Origin: Desulfamplus sp.
Lineage (GTDB): Bacteria; Desulfobacterota; Desulfobacteria; Desulfobacterales; Desulfobacteraceae
Reading direction: 5' to 3'
NCBI GenBank assembly: GCA_015232455.1
Contig: JADFZQ010000020.1
Span: forward strand, 1 to 62,399
Length of the DNA: 62,399 bases
Under the pieces are notes generated by a model. That model did no database searches, was not told where the DNA came from, and saw only the letters and a program-made list of their open reading frames with translations. Shown piece after piece: positions 9,954-18,715 of the stretch; positions within the stretch are counted from its first letter, which is position 1, and every line of letters begins with the position of its first letter. The translations under genes were made by a program, and so were the position numbers.

Positions 9954-9983
9954 ATATATTTCGTAAAAATGGTAGGCAGATAA

Positions 9984-10020
9984 TTCCTGATGTTTGTAAC
10001 ATCAGGAAATTTTATTTTTA
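9984..10020 (+). terminator. Rho-independent terminator after the surface-protein gene
   Basis: A perfect 11-bp stem (TTCCTGATGTT, 9984-9994; loop TGT; AACATCAGGAA, 9998-10008) is followed by ATTTTATTTTTA. It begins 30 bases after the stop of the plus-strand gene and separates it from the convergent minus-strand gene ending at 10021. The T-run on the plus side makes it a plus-strand terminator. Confidence 0.88.
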
Positions 10021-10203
10021 TCAATCCTGCCATATCTCTTCGTGAGATAAAACTTCTCCTTTTACTACTTCACTTCTTCTGAACTCAATCTCCTTTCTCA
10101 ATCTGCTGTATTTATTCTTTTTTAGAAGAATACCTGCAAAATCTAATAAACTTTTTTTATCATCATCATCTAAAAATGATATAATTTCTAAAACATTTTC
10201 CAT
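10021..10203 (-). CDS. Small orphan antitoxin-like protein
   Basis: This is a 60-residue protein if started at the ATG at 10203; an in-frame TTG three codons upstream would give 63. It has an N-terminal helix with an Asp run (SFLDDDDKKSLLDFAG) and a basic C-terminal half ending RRSEVVKGEVLSHEEIWQD. That ending resembles short antitoxin-like proteins of uncertain partner in AT-rich proteobacteria. No toxin gene is adjacent: the upstream minus-strand gene encodes a secreted protein. The function is therefore a guess from the tail motif only. Confidence 0.5.
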   Translation of the reverse strand: MENVLEIISFLDDDDKKSLLDFAGILLKKNKYSRLRKEIEFRRSEVVKGEVLSHEEIWQD

Positions 10204-10229
10204 AAGTCTCAATCCAATCAGCCATTTAG

Positions 10230-11099
10230 TTAATTAGCCACCACATTAACCCGCATACCATTACCCACTATATCTTTTCTTTTCACTAAGTAAGCGTAAT
10301 AGTAAAAAACTTCACCATAATAATCTGCGGGAACTGGTAGATTAAACTCTGATACCTCTTTTTCTAAAACGAGCGTCTTAAAAGGAAGAAGCTCTTTGCC
10401 ATCATAAAACTCCCAGCCAGATTGAGTTTTTACAATCACATATCCCTCTGTCAAAATAGCTGCAAAAAGTTGGGCTTTATGTCCAACATCAGACTCAGCA
10501 ACACTTAAAGATGGTGAAACAACATTGCAGTTATCAGAAATTGAGTTTAGCATAAGTTTATTAGAATCAAAGTTTTCAATTGGAATGGCTAATTGGGAGA
10601 AAGTAAAAATATTTTCCTCTATATTTGCAGGGCTTCTCCTTTGAAAATGGAGGGCATTACCAAGAAAAGATATTTTTTCAATTTCATATCCATAAAAAAT
10701 ATCAATGCTATCACCAACACTGTTTATAAGACGACTACAATCAAGGTCAAACGGCTTTAAAGTATCTTCATCAAGTTTAACTTGACCAAACATAGTTATA
10801 TCGCCGCTGTAGGGTTTCCAGCCTGATTCTGTCATTAATATTACCCAATCTTTATGCAGAACCATCGCAAACAGATTAGCTAACTGCCCCTTGTCCTCTG
10901 CTAAAATAGTAAGAGTGGGGCTAATTGTAGATTGCTCATTTGGTGTGATATTCAAAATTAACGACTCTGCATCTATCTGATTCATAGGAATTGCTGGCTG
11001 ATTAGGTGTTAAAGAGCGAGCTTGCAATTGATTTGTTCCAAAAATTAAAAAAGATGCTATAAAAAATATCAAGAATAATCTATTGTGATCTTTTTTCAT
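10230..11099 (-). CDS. Secreted protein with two duplicated ~100-residue domains
   Basis: The protein has 289 residues and I do not recognise its family. The N-terminus is a signal sequence (LFLIFFIASFLIFGTNQLQA, residues 8-27). The mature part is an internal duplication. Residues about 58-135 (STISPTLTILAEDKGQLANL ... VILMTESGWKPYSGDI) align with about 193-265 (NVVSPSLSVAESDVGHKAQL ... VIVKTQSGWEFYDGKE). Both repeats have the pattern SPxL...E..G..A.LFA..L...-V....SGW..Y.G. The ATG at 11099 is preceded by a GAGGGG Shine-Dalgarno sequence. A periplasmic or outer-surface location is likely. Confidence 0.72.
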   Translation of the reverse strand: MKKDHNRLFLIFFIASFLIFGTNQLQARSLTPNQPAIPMNQIDAESLILNITPNEQSTISPTLTILAEDKGQLANLFAMVLHKDWVILMTESGWKPYSGDITMFGQVKLDEDTLKPFDLDCSRLINSVGDSIDIFYGYEIEKISFLGNALHFQRRSPANIEENIFTFSQLAIPIENFDSNKLMLNSISDNCNVVSPSLSVAESDVGHKAQLFAAILTEGYVIVKTQSGWEFYDGKELLPFKTLVLEKEVSEFNLPVPADYYGEVFYYYAYLVKRKDIVGNGMRVNVVAN

Positions 11100-11203
11100 T
11101 ATTGACCCCTCATTTTATTTGGTTTTAAATATCATCTAAACATATTGCGTAGGAAAAATATAGCCTATATAAATAAAATAGAGCATAATATAGTAGTTTG
11201 CAA

Positions 11204-11233
11204 ATCGTTTAGCAAAGTAATTTGCTAAACGAT
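11204..11233. promoter_or_regulatory. Perfect 13-bp hairpin between divergent genes
   Basis: ATCGTTTAGCAAA (11204-11216), loop GTAA, then its exact complement (11221-11233). It lies in the 219-bp gap between the divergent secreted-protein gene and the HPt gene, 86 bases before the HPt start. There is no T-run on either side, so it is not a classical terminator. A regulator operator or a leader hairpin are alternatives. The rest of the gap is very AT-rich with nothing else I can name. Confidence 0.55.
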
Positions 11234-11318
11234 AGTGTAATATAAAAATCATGCCAGAAGGTATGGTATAATTATTGAGAGCTATGATGTTAATAGCAAT
11301 TTAGAGGAAAATAGTAAT

Positions 11319-11699
11319 ATGGATTTTGTTAATATTATTAATGCAAAGCGGTCAAATCTTGATATTTTAGACTATTCAGAATTGTTAGATCGGGTAATGG
11401 GAGACGAGGAGCTTGCGGTATCTATTGTGAAAATTTTTCTTGCAGATACACCAAATGAGATAGCAAAACTTCAAGAAGCTATTGAAAAAAAAGATATTAA
11501 AGAGATTGCTGATAATGCCCACAAAATAAAAGGAGCTTCTGCAATAATTGGCAGTGCTGCGTTAAAACAAGTAGCAGAGAATATTGAGTTCTCTGGCAAA
11601 AATGGAGATATTGAGAACGCAACAACTCTTATGCCAACAGTAAGAACCCTATTTAACCTCCTTAAACAAGAGATAGAAATATTACAAAAAAAATATTGA
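11319..11699 (+). CDS. Histidine phosphotransfer (HPt) protein
   Basis: This 126-residue single-domain protein carries the HPt motif NAHKIKGASAIIGSAALKQV, with the phospho-accepting histidine at H68. The rest is predicted helical (LQEAIEKKDIKEIADNAHKI). It would relay phosphate between a hybrid sensor kinase and a response regulator. Hybrid kinases suitable as donors lie in this window at 16107-18599 and 39031-40917, although the first already has its own HPt domain. An AAATAG-type start region with 'gaggaaaa' about 8 bases ahead of the ATG supports this start. The stop TGA overlaps the ATG of the next gene by one base (TGATG), suggesting translational coupling to mqnB. Confidence 0.85.
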   Translation: MDFVNIINAKRSNLDILDYSELLDRVMGDEELAVSIVKIFLADTPNEIAKLQEAIEKKDIKEIADNAHKIKGASAIIGSAALKQVAENIEFSGKNGDIENATTLMPTVRTLFNLLKQEIEILQKKY

Positions 11700-12583
11700 T
11701 GAAACATAGATATTTTTTAATAGTTGTAGCAACTCTTATGGAGATAAAACACCTCCTGAGCTGTTCAAATATATTATCAGATAAAATTTCTCCCTCAGGC
11801 ATAAGAACCATTAAAGCAAATCTTATCAATCCATATTATTCTGATAATTTATCTAGCTCTGATTGTTTTGAGCAAACTCTTCAAACTCTCAAAAATAGTA
11901 ATTTTTCAATAGAATTCACAGTTGTCATAACAGGCATTGGGGTGATAAATGCAGCTCACGGACTGACTGTTTATCTTGAGAATTTAATTGATAGTCTCAA
12001 AATAGATAATTTTAATAATAACAACTCTTTTTTTAATAATAACAATTCTTTATTGATTATCCAAACAGGCATTGCTGGTTTTTTTAAAGATTCTGGGCTA
12101 AAAATAGGAGACATTGCAGTTGCTGCCTCTGAGGTTTATACACATCTTGATTTAGTTGAACTCATGGATAATAGGAATAATAGCTACCTAATTAATCAGC
12201 ATAAATATTATAATTTTGACAAAGATATGGTTGCAAAATCACGCCTTATCATAGAAGGTAGTATAAATAGTTTTCAGGAAAAAGAGTTTGCCTGTAACGT
12301 AGTCTCTGGTGGTTTTGTAACAGTTTCCACCATTACAGCCACAAATAAAGATGCAGATAATATTTTCAAACTATTTAATAAACCGTGTATGGAGTCAATG
12401 GAAGGAGCAGCATCAGCCCATATTGCAGCACTATACAATATACCATTTCTTGAGGTTAGAGCTGCCTCAAATGTTGTTGGAATAAGGGATAAAAAAGAGT
12501 GGAATATCCCTCTTGCCTGTGAAAGGGTATCTTTTGCTGTAAAGGCTATTTTAAAAAATGGAACATTAAATCTTAAGGAATGA
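11699..12583 (+). CDS. mqnB: Futalosine hydrolase-like nucleosidase (MqnB)
   Basis: About 295 residues of the MTA/SAH nucleosidase-like (phosphorylase) fold. Landmarks are VITGIGVINAAHGL, LLIIQTGIAGFFKDSGLKIG (residues about 120-139), and the C-terminal active-site segment ESMEGAASAHIAALYNIPFL, with the catalytic E and the conserved EVRAASNVVGIRDKKEW. This combination is typical of MqnB, which cleaves futalosine to dehypoxanthinyl futalosine in the alternative menaquinone pathway. The protein is longer than usual because of a low-complexity Asn/Ser/Leu insert near residues 100-118. Start: a TTG at 11696 is in frame, but the ATG at 11699 overlapping the HPt stop is preferred. Other mqn genes are not in the window. 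Confidence 0.8.
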   Translation: MKHRYFLIVVATLMEIKHLLSCSNILSDKISPSGIRTIKANLINPYYSDNLSSSDCFEQTLQTLKNSNFSIEFTVVITGIGVINAAHGLTVYLENLIDSLKIDNFNNNNSFFNNNNSLLIIQTGIAGFFKDSGLKIGDIAVAASEVYTHLDLVELMDNRNNSYLINQHKYYNFDKDMVAKSRLIIEGSINSFQEKEFACNVVSGGFVTVSTITATNKDADNIFKLFNKPCMESMEGAASAHIAALYNIPFLEVRAASNVVGIRDKKEWNIPLACERVSFAVKAILKNGTLNLKE

Positions 12584-12587
12584 TGTT

Positions 12588-13685
12588 GTGAAAAGCAACT
12601 CCACAGATAAAAGTAAACTTAATATCTCCCACTATTTTCTCTTTATAATGATAGCGTTATCTCTATTTTTGTGCTGGAAAATGGTAAAAGGTTATATTGA
12701 TCCTATCGTAATCGCATTTATCTTGTCAGTTCTTACCCATCCTATTTATGAATGGATAAGGAGAAAATGCAGATACAACAACAATATTGCAGCATTTATC
12801 TCATCTATCTTGCTCAATTTGGTGATTATCATTCCTCTATTTTTTATATTTTCAGCAGTTATCAGGCAGGGCATTCTTTCGTTGGACTCTATTAATCGTT
12901 GGATTGCTGGCGGTAATATTGAGAAAGTGGCACAGATTCCATTTATATCAGATGCTTTAGAACTCTTTCATAAACATATTGAAGATACTATTTTCAAAAG
13001 TGTTGATTTTAATTCACTTATTGTAACCGTATCATCTCATGCTGGCGAAATTATGATGAGTCAAGGAAAATATATAATTTCCAATATATCGTCAGTAGCC
13101 GGCAAATTTTTTCTTATGACCTTTATCTTTTTCTTTGTGGTTCAAGATCAAAAAAAGATATTTGACTACATTTTGCATTTAAGCCCTCTATCCTCTACAC
13201 ATGAAAAGATGCTAACTGAAAAGATAAAAGCAGTTGCAAAATCTGCTATACTTGGAACTTTGATAACAGCTCTATCTCAAGGGGTTGCTGGTGGTATAGC
13301 TTTTGCAGTATGTGGCTTTCCCGGATTTTTTTGGGGAGCTGTAATGTCGTTTGCCTCACTTATACCATTTGTTGGAACAGCTCTTATCTGGCTGCCTGCT
13401 GCAATATGGCTCTTTATTTCAAGTTCATGGGGTTATGCTGTTTTTCTTGTTATTTGGTCTGTAGTTGTTGTTGGAACAATAGATAATATTGTCAGACCGC
13501 TTTTTATGAAAGGTTCTGCTGGTATGGGAACTCTTCTTATATTTTTTTCAATTCTTGGTGGGCTTAACTATTTTGGAATAACTGGGCTTCTTTATGGTCC
13601 TATGGTTTTTGGTCTTACAATTGTCCTTCTCTATATTTATGATGTTGAATTTCACGAATTTCTCAAAACTCAAGATAGAAGCTAA
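12588..13685 (+). CDS. AI-2E family membrane permease
   Basis: The 365-residue polytopic membrane protein has about eight hydrophobic segments. It shows the AI-2E/PerM (YdiK-like) family layout: an N-terminal pair of helices, a long amphipathic middle (residues 80-190), then a hydrophobic bundle with GFPGFFWGAVMSFASLIPFVG and a late NIVRPLFMKGSAGMGTLLIFF motif typical of the family. Members transport small molecules or ions (AI-2, Na+/H+ and others reported); the substrate here cannot be told. It starts with GTG, supported by AAGGAA eight bases upstream, four bases after the mqnB stop, so it probably shares its transcript. Confidence 0.85.
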   Translation: MKSNSTDKSKLNISHYFLFIMIALSLFLCWKMVKGYIDPIVIAFILSVLTHPIYEWIRRKCRYNNNIAAFISSILLNLVIIIPLFFIFSAVIRQGILSLDSINRWIAGGNIEKVAQIPFISDALELFHKHIEDTIFKSVDFNSLIVTVSSHAGEIMMSQGKYIISNISSVAGKFFLMTFIFFFVVQDQKKIFDYILHLSPLSSTHEKMLTEKIKAVAKSAILGTLITALSQGVAGGIAFAVCGFPGFFWGAVMSFASLIPFVGTALIWLPAAIWLFISSSWGYAVFLVIWSVVVVGTIDNIVRPLFMKGSAGMGTLLIFFSILGGLNYFGITGLLYGPMVFGLTIVLLYIYDVEFHEFLKTQDRS

Positions 13686-13703
13686 AACTTCAGGAGATGC
13701 TGC

Positions 13704-13911
13704 ATGATGAAAGATGCTTTGACACTAATGAATGGGAATTTAATAACACCAGAAATTGAATAAACTGGGTAGGGGACAACGATCTTTGTCCCCTACCTAT
13801 GGCATATCCTTGCTCAGTGTAATTTCGGACATTATTAAATTTTTATTACTAACGACAAATAATAAAATGCCAGCATTTCCTAAAAGTGATGAAAACAAGA
13901 CAAACGAGCTT
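13704..13911 (+). pseudogene. Truncated duplicate of the hybrid-kinase 5' end, split by a MITE
   Basis: The ribosome-binding site and first codons of the hybrid kinase gene (16092-16190) are repeated here at about 97% identity over about 99 bases: CAGGAGATGCTGCATGATGAAAG... then, after an interruption, CTAACGACAAATAATAAAATGCC... AAACGAGCTT. The copy is split after 23 bases of coding sequence by a 120-base insertion (13728-13847) and decays after 13911. The duplication flanks the diguanylate cyclase gene, so that gene seems to have been inserted or rearranged into the kinase locus. The whole 13686-13987 gap is explained by this relic plus the element. Confidence 0.8.
13728..13847 (+). mobile_element. 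MITE-like element, copy A (complete, with target duplication)
   Basis: Comparison with the uninterrupted copy at 16107 gives exact borders: a 120-base insert flanked by ACTA on both sides (13724-13727 and 13848-13851). The ends are imperfect inverted repeats (ATGAATGGGAATTTAATAA on the left; AATAAAAATTTAATAATG when the right end is complemented). The centre is a 28-base hairpin starting GTAGGGGACAAC and ending GTCCCCTAC. It has no coding capacity. Three more copies or relatives lie at 31400, 41764 and 61273. The transposase that would mobilise it is not in the window. Confidence 0.82.
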
Positions 13912-13987
13912 CAAGATTTGAATTTTGGAAAAATATTGTAACTGAGCAATAAACGCAACTCCACATTGATAATAAAAAGAGAACAAT

Positions 13988-16075
13988 ATGTATAAATCAA
14001 AATTTACTCTAAAAATTATTTTATTGTCAATTTTACCAATTTTTCTATTCTCAATATTTTCTATTACTATCCTATTCTATAAAATAGATGAATTAAGCAA
14101 TAATATATCTGAGATATCTGGGAAAATGCTTAATAATATTTATACACAACTGCTTAGAGATAAAAGTCGTGATATTGCTGAAAAGGTGTCATTAAAAATC
14201 GGTCTCGTTCTTAATGAGTTGAACATACTGAGAGCGGCTTCTCAGCAATTAATTGACAAAGACGAGCTGCATTCGCTTGGAAAAGAGTTGCAGTCAAATT
14301 CCTATATTAAGAATGATTTTATCTATAACTCTGAAAAAAACTGGTCAAACCTTGCTAAATCCGAAATTAATGTAAGTATGAGTGTCTGGGGTTATCTTCA
14401 TAATGATGATGGCTCAATTAATAGCAAAACAAAAGATTACATATCCATGATGACGCCTATAAAAATGCTTATGAAGATTATCGGGGAGTATGGAACTGAC
14501 AAGGGATGGTTCTATCTGACAGGTCCTAAAACAACTCCTGTCATGATTATGACTCCTTGGGAACAGATGCCTGATATTTTTGATGGAAAGTATCCTGGAC
14601 ATAATGAGAAAAACTGGTGGGATTTTTTCTTTCCGGGAATTGTTGAATCATGGAATAAATGGATTTTAAATCCTGAGTTTATCAATAATAAAGTTCACAA
14701 TCAGGTGACGTTAACCCCGCTTTATGAAGATGCAGGCGGTACAGGCTTGATGATTACTTTTTTTGCACCGCTATGGAACAAAAAACGAACTCAAAATTTC
14801 GGTACAGCAGCAGTTGACTACAATATGGGTAACATACTCGATATTGTAAAAAATGAAAAAATTGGAGAAACAGGATTTACGTTTTTGGTACAAGCTGATG
14901 GCAACATTCTGGGATTAACAGGCGAAATAGCGGAGAAATTAGAATTGTCAAAAAGTTCAAATACTGAATCAGGAGTTGAAATTTCCTACTTCAATATTCG
15001 GAATAGCCATATAAAAGCACTATCTGAAATAGCTCATAAGTTTAATGAAATTAAAAAATTCACGATACACCAGTTTACTGACAATAAAGGAAAAGATTTT
15101 CTGTTGTCATTTGAAAAATTAATGGACTACAACCTATGGAATGGAAAAAATAAAGAAATTATCCGTGATTCACTTTATATTGCAGCAATCGTCCAAAAAG
15201 AAGAAGTTTTCAAAGCCCAACATAGAATCAATAGTGAGATCAATATACTCTCTTATGATACCATGCTGTTTTTGATCTGTTCTTCTCTTTTTTTTGCTTT
15301 TATAAGCATTCTCTTTGCAGGGTGGTATGCATTGCAAAATACTAAACAGATTCGCAAAATATCGCACGGTTTAAATAAGTTAGGTGAAAAAAAATATGAT
15401 ATCTCAATTGATATTATTGACAGAGATGACCTTGGTGAGCTTGCAAGATCATTTAATTATATGGCTAATGAAATATGCAATGCCTATAAAAAACTTGAAA
15501 ACTATGCATATGATCTTGAAAATACAGTTAAAGAACGTACCGCTCACCTTGAAGAGGCAAACATAAAACTTCAACAACTAAGCAATATTGACGGATTGAC
15601 TAAAGTTCATAATCGCAGATATTTTGATATGAAATTAGAAGAAATATGGCGGGAATATTCAAGGCTTAGTCATCCTATATCTGTTATATTAATAGATATT
15701 GATCATTTCAAAAAATATAATGACACCTACGGTCATCAGGCAGGTGATTCATGCCTCTGTTCTGTTGCATCTGCATTAAAAAAACAAACAAAACGAAGTA
15801 GTGACGTGATTGCACGTTACGGCGGAGAAGAATTTGTGGTTATTGCCTGCATTGGTATAGATGCCTCATTTGAGCTGGCAGAAGAGATGCGTCTTGCTGT
15901 AGAGGCACTTTCTATAGAACATGAATTATCAAACACAAAAATTGTCTCAATCAGTTTAGGTGTTGCTTCAATTGTACCGTCAAAAAATAATGAAATGGCT
16001 GAACTTATAAAAAATGCAGATATGGCTCTTTATAGAAGTAAAGAAAATGGTCGTAATATGGTCAGTGTAAGTTGA
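13988..16075 (+). CDS. Membrane sensor diguanylate cyclase (Cache-like, HAMP, GGDEF)
   Basis: The 695-residue protein has a first membrane helix (residues 7-29), a large periplasmic Cache-like sensor (about 40-400, with GYLHNDDG and WWDFFFPGI), a second membrane helix (about 423-450), a HAMP linker ([12 protein letters not shown] ... [18 protein letters not shown]), a coiled coil, and a C-terminal GGDEF domain. The cyclase site is intact as GGEEF, and an RSSD five residues before it fits the inhibitory c-di-GMP-binding I-site (RxxD). It should make c-di-GMP in response to a periplasmic ligand. It sits 31 bases before the hybrid kinase gene and is flanked by the duplicated 5' end of that gene, a sign of rearrangement. 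There is no EAL domain. Confidence 0.92.
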   Translation: MYKSKFTLKIILLSILPIFLFSIFSITILFYKIDELSNNISEISGKMLNNIYTQLLRDKSRDIAEKVSLKIGLVLNELNILRAASQQLIDKDELHSLGKELQSNSYIKNDFIYNSEKNWSNLAKSEINVSMSVWGYLHNDDGSINSKTKDYISMMTPIKMLMKIIGEYGTDKGWFYLTGPKTTPVMIMTPWEQMPDIFDGKYPGHNEKNWWDFFFPGIVESWNKWILNPEFINNKVHNQVTLTPLYEDAGGTGLMITFFAPLWNKKRTQNFGTAAVDYNMGNILDIVKNEKIGETGFTFLVQADGNILGLTGEIAEKLELSKSSNTESGVEISYFNIRNSHIKALSEIAHKFNEIKKFTIHQFTDNKGKDFLLSFEKLMDYNLWNGKNKEIIRDSLYIAAIVQKEEVFKAQHRINSEINILSYDTMLFLICSSLFFAFISILFAGWYALQNTKQIRKISHGLNKLGEKKYDISIDIIDRDDLGELARSFNYMANEICNAYKKLENYAYDLENTVKERTAHLEEANIKLQQLSNIDGLTKVHNRRYFDMKLEEIWREYSRLSHPISVILIDIDHFKKYNDTYGHQAGDSCLCSVASALKKQTKRSSDVIARYGGEEFVVIACIGIDASFELAEEMRLAVEALSIEHELSNTKIVSISLGVASIVPSKNNEMAELIKNADMALYRSKENGRNMVSVS

Positions 16076-16106
16076 AATATATGCTTGGAATTTCAGGAGA
16101 TGCTAC

Positions 16107-18599
16107 ATGATGAAAGATGCTTTGACACTAACGACAAATAATAAAATGCCAACACTTCCTAAAAGTGATGAAAACAAGACAAACGAGCTTGAATCGTTGA
16201 AAAAAGAGCTTCAAGAGCTAAAAGAGCAATTTCACGAGTATGAAATTCAGGCGGAACGGGCAATCAAGGTAAAAAGTGAGTTTCTTGCCAACATGAGCCA
16301 TGAGATAAGAACCCCTATGAATGGCATTATTGGAATGATGCACATTCTTATGGATACTCCTTTAACCCCTGAACAGAAAAAATATACCTCTCTTGTATTT
16401 TCAAGTGCAAATGCCCTTTTATCTTTGATTAACGATATTCTTGATTTCTCAAAAATTGAGGCTGGTAAGTTAGAGTTTGAAAAGAGAAACTTTGATCTTC
16501 AAATCACAATGGAAGATATAAATGCAATGCCCGCAATTCAGGCAAAAAATAAGGGTCTTGAGTTTTCATTTATCATGCCTCCTGATGTTCCAAGACTTCT
16601 TAAAGGCGATCCGGGCAGGCTTCGCCAAATTATGAATAACCTTACAGGCAATGCTATTAAATTTACTGAAAGCGGCGGAGTTACTATCAAAATTTCTCTT
16701 GAAGATGAGACAGATACCCACGCACGTATTAAATTCTCCATTGATGATACAGGAATTGGTATTTCACAAGATAAAATTGCCAATCTATTTCAGCCATTCC
16801 ATCAAGCAGACGCATCAACAACAAGGCAATTTGGCGGCACAGGGCTTGGGTTATCTATTTGTAAAATGCTTGTTGAGCTTATGAATGGCAAAATAGGTGT
16901 TGAGAGTGATGAATTAATTGGCAGCACATTTTGGTTTATAATTGAGCTTGAAAAGCAGCAATCTTACGATATTTCTGATATAGACTTTAATGTCGATCTT
17001 ACAAACATGATAAGCCAGCCGCTTATGGCTCATCATATTCTTGTTGTTGGAGATGATTTAACAGCGTGCCAACACATTCAGGGTCTGCTTAATTTGCTCA
17101 ATATTAAAAATGATGCGGCAGATAGTGTTGAGGTTGCAATTGAAAAACTCATCAACGGGGTAAAATCTATTGATTTTGATAACGATGATAATGAAAAGAG
17201 TTTTAAAATAGAAGAGACTCAAGATTTTAACAACAAGTTAGAAACCTTTGATGTTGTTATTGTTGATATTCAGAGCGGCAGTATAAATCCTGAGACTTTG
17301 ATAAAAAAGGTTAAGGAGATAGCTCTACTTAAAGATATTAAATTAGTTTTAATTACAGGCACTGGTAAAAAAGGAGATGCTAACTATTTTGAAAGACTTG
17401 GATTTTCAGCATATATAAGCAAGCCAGTTGATATAGAGCTTTTAAGTGATTGCCTTAAATCTGTATCTGTAACTTGTCAGACGTTAAACAGTAGGTCTGA
17501 TGGTATAACAACACATTCAATCATAACAAGACACTCAATAGCAGAGACAAAAAAACACCATAAGAAAATTCTTGTAGTTGAAGATAATGAGACAAATATG
17601 ATTGTTGCCAAAACGCTTTTATCAAAACTTGGTTATCATGCTGATGAGGCTTTTAATGGTAAAGAAGGTGTGGACAAAGTTCGGTCAACCCATTATGATA
17701 TTATATTTATGGATTGTCAGATGCCTGTAATGGACGGTTTCACAGCAACTAAAATGATTCGGGAATTTGAAAGAACTGAACAATTAAAAAATAGTAGCCT
17801 ATCTCAAGAAGATGAAGAGCTAAATAGTTTAAACAGAGTTGAAGGAGTTGCTTCTCATATCCCGATTGTTGCTATGACAGCTAATGCAATGAAAGGTGAT
17901 AGAGAAAAATGTATTGAAGCTGGTATGGATGACTTTATATCAAAGCCTGTTGATCCTGAAAATCTTGCTCAAATTCTTAAAATTTTTTTTTCTATAACTC
18001 CATGTAATCAAAATTTATTTAACACTAATTCTATAATTCATAACTCTACAATTTCTACACAAAAAGATATATTAAAAGGTGTATTAGAAAAAAAAGAATA
18101 TTTAGTAGATAGTCCAAAGCCATCTGAACACGATGAGTTAATAGATAGCCCAAAGTCATCTGAAAAAGATGCGTTAATAGATAGCCCAAAGTCATCTGAA
18201 AACGATGCGTTAATAGATAACTCAAATTCATTTGACAAAGAGAACTTGATAGATAACTTAAAACCATTTGATAAAATTGCAATGGTTGAGAGGTTTGGCG
18301 GAGATGAAGAGAGTGTAGATTTGATATTAGAATCATTTGTTGAAGAGGCAGCCGAAATTGTAAATTCTCTTGAACAAGCACTTAAAGTTGGTGAATTAGA
18401 AACAATAAGAGCTTTAAGCCACGCCCTAAAAGGCTCTTCTGCAAATGTCCATGCAATTCCACTTAAAAATGTTGCCTTTGAGATGGAGAGAGCCTCTAAA
18501 AATGGCTCTTTAAGCCAGAGCGACTCTATATCAATAATGGATAAGATAAAAAAAGAGTTTAAGATTTTTGTCGAATTTGCTGGTTATCATCTGCCTTGA
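16107..18599 (+). CDS. Soluble hybrid histidine kinase (HisKA-HATPase-pseudoREC-REC-HPt)
   Basis: The 830-residue protein lacks membrane helices or a recognisable sensor domain. It starts with a coiled coil (residues 28-55), then HisKA with [19 protein letters not shown] (phospho-His near residue 70) and HATPase with DDTGIGIS and [12 protein letters not shown]. Residues about 305-455 look like a degenerate receiver. A second receiver (about 487-620) is complete: [20 protein letters not shown] with its phospho-Asp, and FISKPVD. A linker of five 12-residue repeats follows, then a C-terminal HPt ([16 protein letters not shown]). It can thus run a full phosphorelay internally. The output regulator may be the REC-TPR protein just downstream. 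The input could come from the upstream cyclase operon neighbour; that is inference. Confidence 0.92.
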   Translation: MMKDALTLTTNNKMPTLPKSDENKTNELESLKKELQELKEQFHEYEIQAERAIKVKSEFLANMSHEIRTPMNGIIGMMHILMDTPLTPEQKKYTSLVFSSANALLSLINDILDFSKIEAGKLEFEKRNFDLQITMEDINAMPAIQAKNKGLEFSFIMPPDVPRLLKGDPGRLRQIMNNLTGNAIKFTESGGVTIKISLEDETDTHARIKFSIDDTGIGISQDKIANLFQPFHQADASTTRQFGGTGLGLSICKMLVELMNGKIGVESDELIGSTFWFIIELEKQQSYDISDIDFNVDLTNMISQPLMAHHILVVGDDLTACQHIQGLLNLLNIKNDAADSVEVAIEKLINGVKSIDFDNDDNEKSFKIEETQDFNNKLETFDVVIVDIQSGSINPETLIKKVKEIALLKDIKLVLITGTGKKGDANYFERLGFSAYISKPVDIELLSDCLKSVSVTCQTLNSRSDGITTHSIITRHSIAETKKHHKKILVVEDNETNMIVAKTLLSKLGYHADEAFNGKEGVDKVRSTHYDIIFMDCQMPVMDGFTATKMIREFERTEQLKNSSLSQEDEELNSLNRVEGVASHIPIVAMTANAMKGDREKCIEAGMDDFISKPVDPENLAQILKIFFSITPCNQNLFNTNSIIHNSTISTQKDILKGVLEKKEYLVDSPKPSEHDELIDSPKSSEKDALIDSPKSSENDALIDNSNSFDKENLIDNLKPFDKIAMVERFGGDEESVDLILESFVEEAAEIVNSLEQALKVGELETIRALSHALKGSSANVHAIPLKNVAFEMERASKNGSLSQSDSISIMDKIKKEFKIFVEFAGYHLP
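18105..18284 (+). repeat. Five in-frame 36-bp repeats in the kinase linker
   Basis: Five consecutive 36-base units encode 12-residue repeats: [60 protein letters not shown]. Units two and three are nearly identical in DNA. They join the receiver to the HPt domain as an acidic, flexible tether. The unit count could vary between strains by slippage. Confidence 0.88.
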
Positions 18600-18618
18600 C
18601 CTTTTAACTTTTTTAAAT

Positions 18619-18647
18619 ATTTTACAGCTTTTTAAAAGTTGTAAAAT
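18619..18647 (+). terminator. Probable terminator hairpin after the hybrid kinase
   Basis: ATTTTACAGCTTTT (18619-18632) pairs with AAAAGTTGTAAAAT (18634-18647) with one G-T-type mismatch, 20 bases after the stop. The U-tract is weak (TTATGTTT), so termination strength is uncertain. It separates the kinase from the REC-TPR gene, whose start lies 69 bases further on. Confidence 0.5.
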
Positions 18648-18715
18648 TTATGTTTATGAATTTATGATCAAGAATCCTATAGAAGTAATTATTATTGAGA
18701 GTATGTGAGGTGCAA

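Noticed and set aside
12001-12060. AT-rich short repeats in mqnB as a mobile insert
   Set aside because: The stretch is a simple Asn/Ser/Phe low-complexity loop in frame, like those in coaE and the FAD oxidoreductase; it has no ends or target duplication.
13756-13941. A 61-codon plus-strand frame after the AI-2E gene
   Set aside because: It is a read-through of the MITE and the duplicated kinase 5' fragment, not a gene.
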